Source of the DNA: Paracoccaceae bacterium
GTDB lineage: Bacteria; Pseudomonadota; Alphaproteobacteria; Rhodobacterales; Rhodobacteraceae
Assembly (NCBI GenBank): GCA_011525185.1
Contig: WTIQ01000471.1
Coordinates: 1 to 6,145 of the forward strand
Length of the DNA: 6,145 bases
Direction: 5' to 3'
The translations under genes and the position numbers were made by a program. Below the pieces are notes generated by a model. That model ran no database searches. It was not told the origin of the DNA and worked only from the letters and a program-made list of their open reading frames with translations. Below are positions 5,225 through 6,145 of this stretch, in pieces (position 1 is the stretch's first letter; each line of letters starts with the position of its first letter).

Positions 5225-6145
5225 ATGAGAAAAATGTTATTGGCTCTTTGCGTTAGTGTTGGCGCCTGCATGCCCAACCCAGCAGAACAAGTTGCTACAC
5301 GAAATACACCATTTTTTGAAAACTCGGAAATCACTAATCCATTTGAGACGCCGACTATAGCACCAGTTCCAATATCAAACGCCGACTTGGTCAGAGATTT
5401 TCTTGATTTATCATTTTCATTAGAGAGTGTCCTAAATCTTCCTAGTTTTACGCGGTTTGAAGGGCCCATTTCCCTTCGTTTGACTGGTGTCACCTCCGAT
5501 ACTCTTATGGATGACCTCAACAGATTGTTGCTGCGCTTGGAAGATGAAGCAGGTCTTGAGATTTATTTCACTGAGGCAGAAAGCGCCAACATCGCCATCC
5601 AATCTCTACCACTTGCTGAAATTCAAAATGTCTTGCCAACCGCGGCCTGCTTTGTTGCGCCAAATGTGTCGAGCTTAAATGAGTTTCGCAGAAAGCGCTA
5701 CTCGGCTGAGACAAGTTGGTCGAGACAGAAAATTCGCCAAAAGGTGGGCGTCTTTCTTCCAAGTGATGTCGCTCCGCAAGAAATTCGCGACTGTCTGCAT
5801 GAGGAATTTGCCCAAGCGCTCGGCCCCCTGAATGACCTCTATCACCTGCAACAATCGGTATTTAATGACGACAACGTTCATACGGTTTTAACATCTTTTG
5901 ATATGCTGATACTTAGAATCACCTACGCTCCTGAATTGCGCAGTGGCATGACACGGACGAAAGTCGCGTCAAAACTGGGAAAAATCGTGAGCCGTCTCAA
6001 CCCATCAGGTGATGCAATCCAGCCACAGTACATCCAACCAACGAACCAGCTGTGGAAAAACGAAATTCTCAAAATGTCTGCAATTCACGCCAGTCGCGAA
6101 GCGAGATTAAATGCGGCGCAACGAGCGTTTTCAATAGCTGAACAG
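5225..6145 (+). CDS. DUF2927-type lipoprotein, 3'-truncated by window edge
   Basis: The frame is open from ATG at 5225 to the right edge: 307 codons and no stop, so the C-terminus is missing. The N-terminus MRKMLLALCVSVGAC is a short lipoprotein signal; VGAC (12-15) is a plausible lipobox with Cys15 as the lipid-bearing residue. This implies export and anchoring to a membrane. Residues 16-55 look like a flexible linker, followed by a globular domain. The block CLHEEFAQALGPLNDLYHL (190-208) plus FNDDNVHTVLTSFDMLILR (212-230) and the later LRSGMTR matches what I know of DUF2927 proteins of Rhodobacterales, whose function is unknown. HEEFAQ resembles a zincin HExxH helix with Gln in place of the second His, so a degenerate or atypical metallopeptidase fold is possible. 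No good ribosome site precedes 5225; ATG at 5234 would remove the positive residues of the signal. Other cysteines at 9 and 142 are not lipobox-like. Confidence 0.87.
   Translation, partial: MRKMLLALCVSVGACMPNPAEQVATRNTPFFENSEITNPFETPTIAPVPISNADLVRDFLDLSFSLESVLNLPSFTRFEGPISLRLTGVTSDTLMDDLNRLLLRLEDEAGLEIYFTEAESANIAIQSLPLAEIQNVLPTAACFVAPNVSSLNEFRRKRYSAETSWSRQKIRQKVGVFLPSDVAPQEIRDCLHEEFAQALGPLNDLYHLQQSVFNDDNVHTVLTSFDMLILRITYAPELRSGMTRTKVASKLGKIVSRLNPSGDAIQPQYIQPTNQLWKNEILKMSAIHASREARLNAAQRAFSIAEQ

Noticed and set aside
5158..5881. Minus- and plus-strand open frames across the DUF2927-type gene
   Set aside because: They are shadows of the 307-codon plus-strand frame that carries the lipobox and family motifs.

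Overview
The window looks like chromosome from an alphaproteobacterium, most likely a Rhodobacterales (Roseobacter-group) species of moderate-to-low G+C. The best evidence is the DksA protein. Its zinc-finger region keeps only one cysteine, and its sequence matches the form known from Rhodobacter and Roseobacter relatives. The DUF2927-type lipoprotein and the alphaproteobacterial exonuclease III fit the same placement. No tRNA, rRNA, insertion sequence or CRISPR array was seen.

Left part (1-1526). Two genes lie on the minus strand. A 76-residue peptide gene (1345 to 1115) carries three near-identical cysteine motifs (GTE[LM]xFSCS) at 19-20 residue spacing, the last ending exactly at the C-terminus. 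Downstream on the same strand is a 316-codon, mostly helical protein of unknown function (948 to the left edge). It has no in-frame stop in the window. The peptide resembles a multi-core precursor of a ribosomally made, post-translationally modified product (RiPP). This pair is the most unusual content here. Above the peptide is a very AT-rich stretch (about 22% G+C over 1381-1500), followed by the divergently oriented exonuclease gene.

Middle part (1596-3988). Exonuclease III (plus strand) converges on a FAD-dependent monooxygenase (minus strand), and their stop codons overlap by 4 nt. The monooxygenase starts 30 nt after the stop of dksA and is probably transcribed with it.

Right part (3989-6145). 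dksA and a MoxR-family AAA+ ATPase are transcribed divergently from a 178-bp region that contains a mirrored 9-bp element near each start. The ATPase is followed by 218 bp with two hairpins and no gene, then by a DUF2927-type lipoprotein that runs off the right edge. The VWA-domain protein that usually partners MoxR is not directly downstream. Apart from the peptide pair, these are housekeeping genes (DNA repair, the stringent response, an AAA+ chaperone) with no evident joint pathway.
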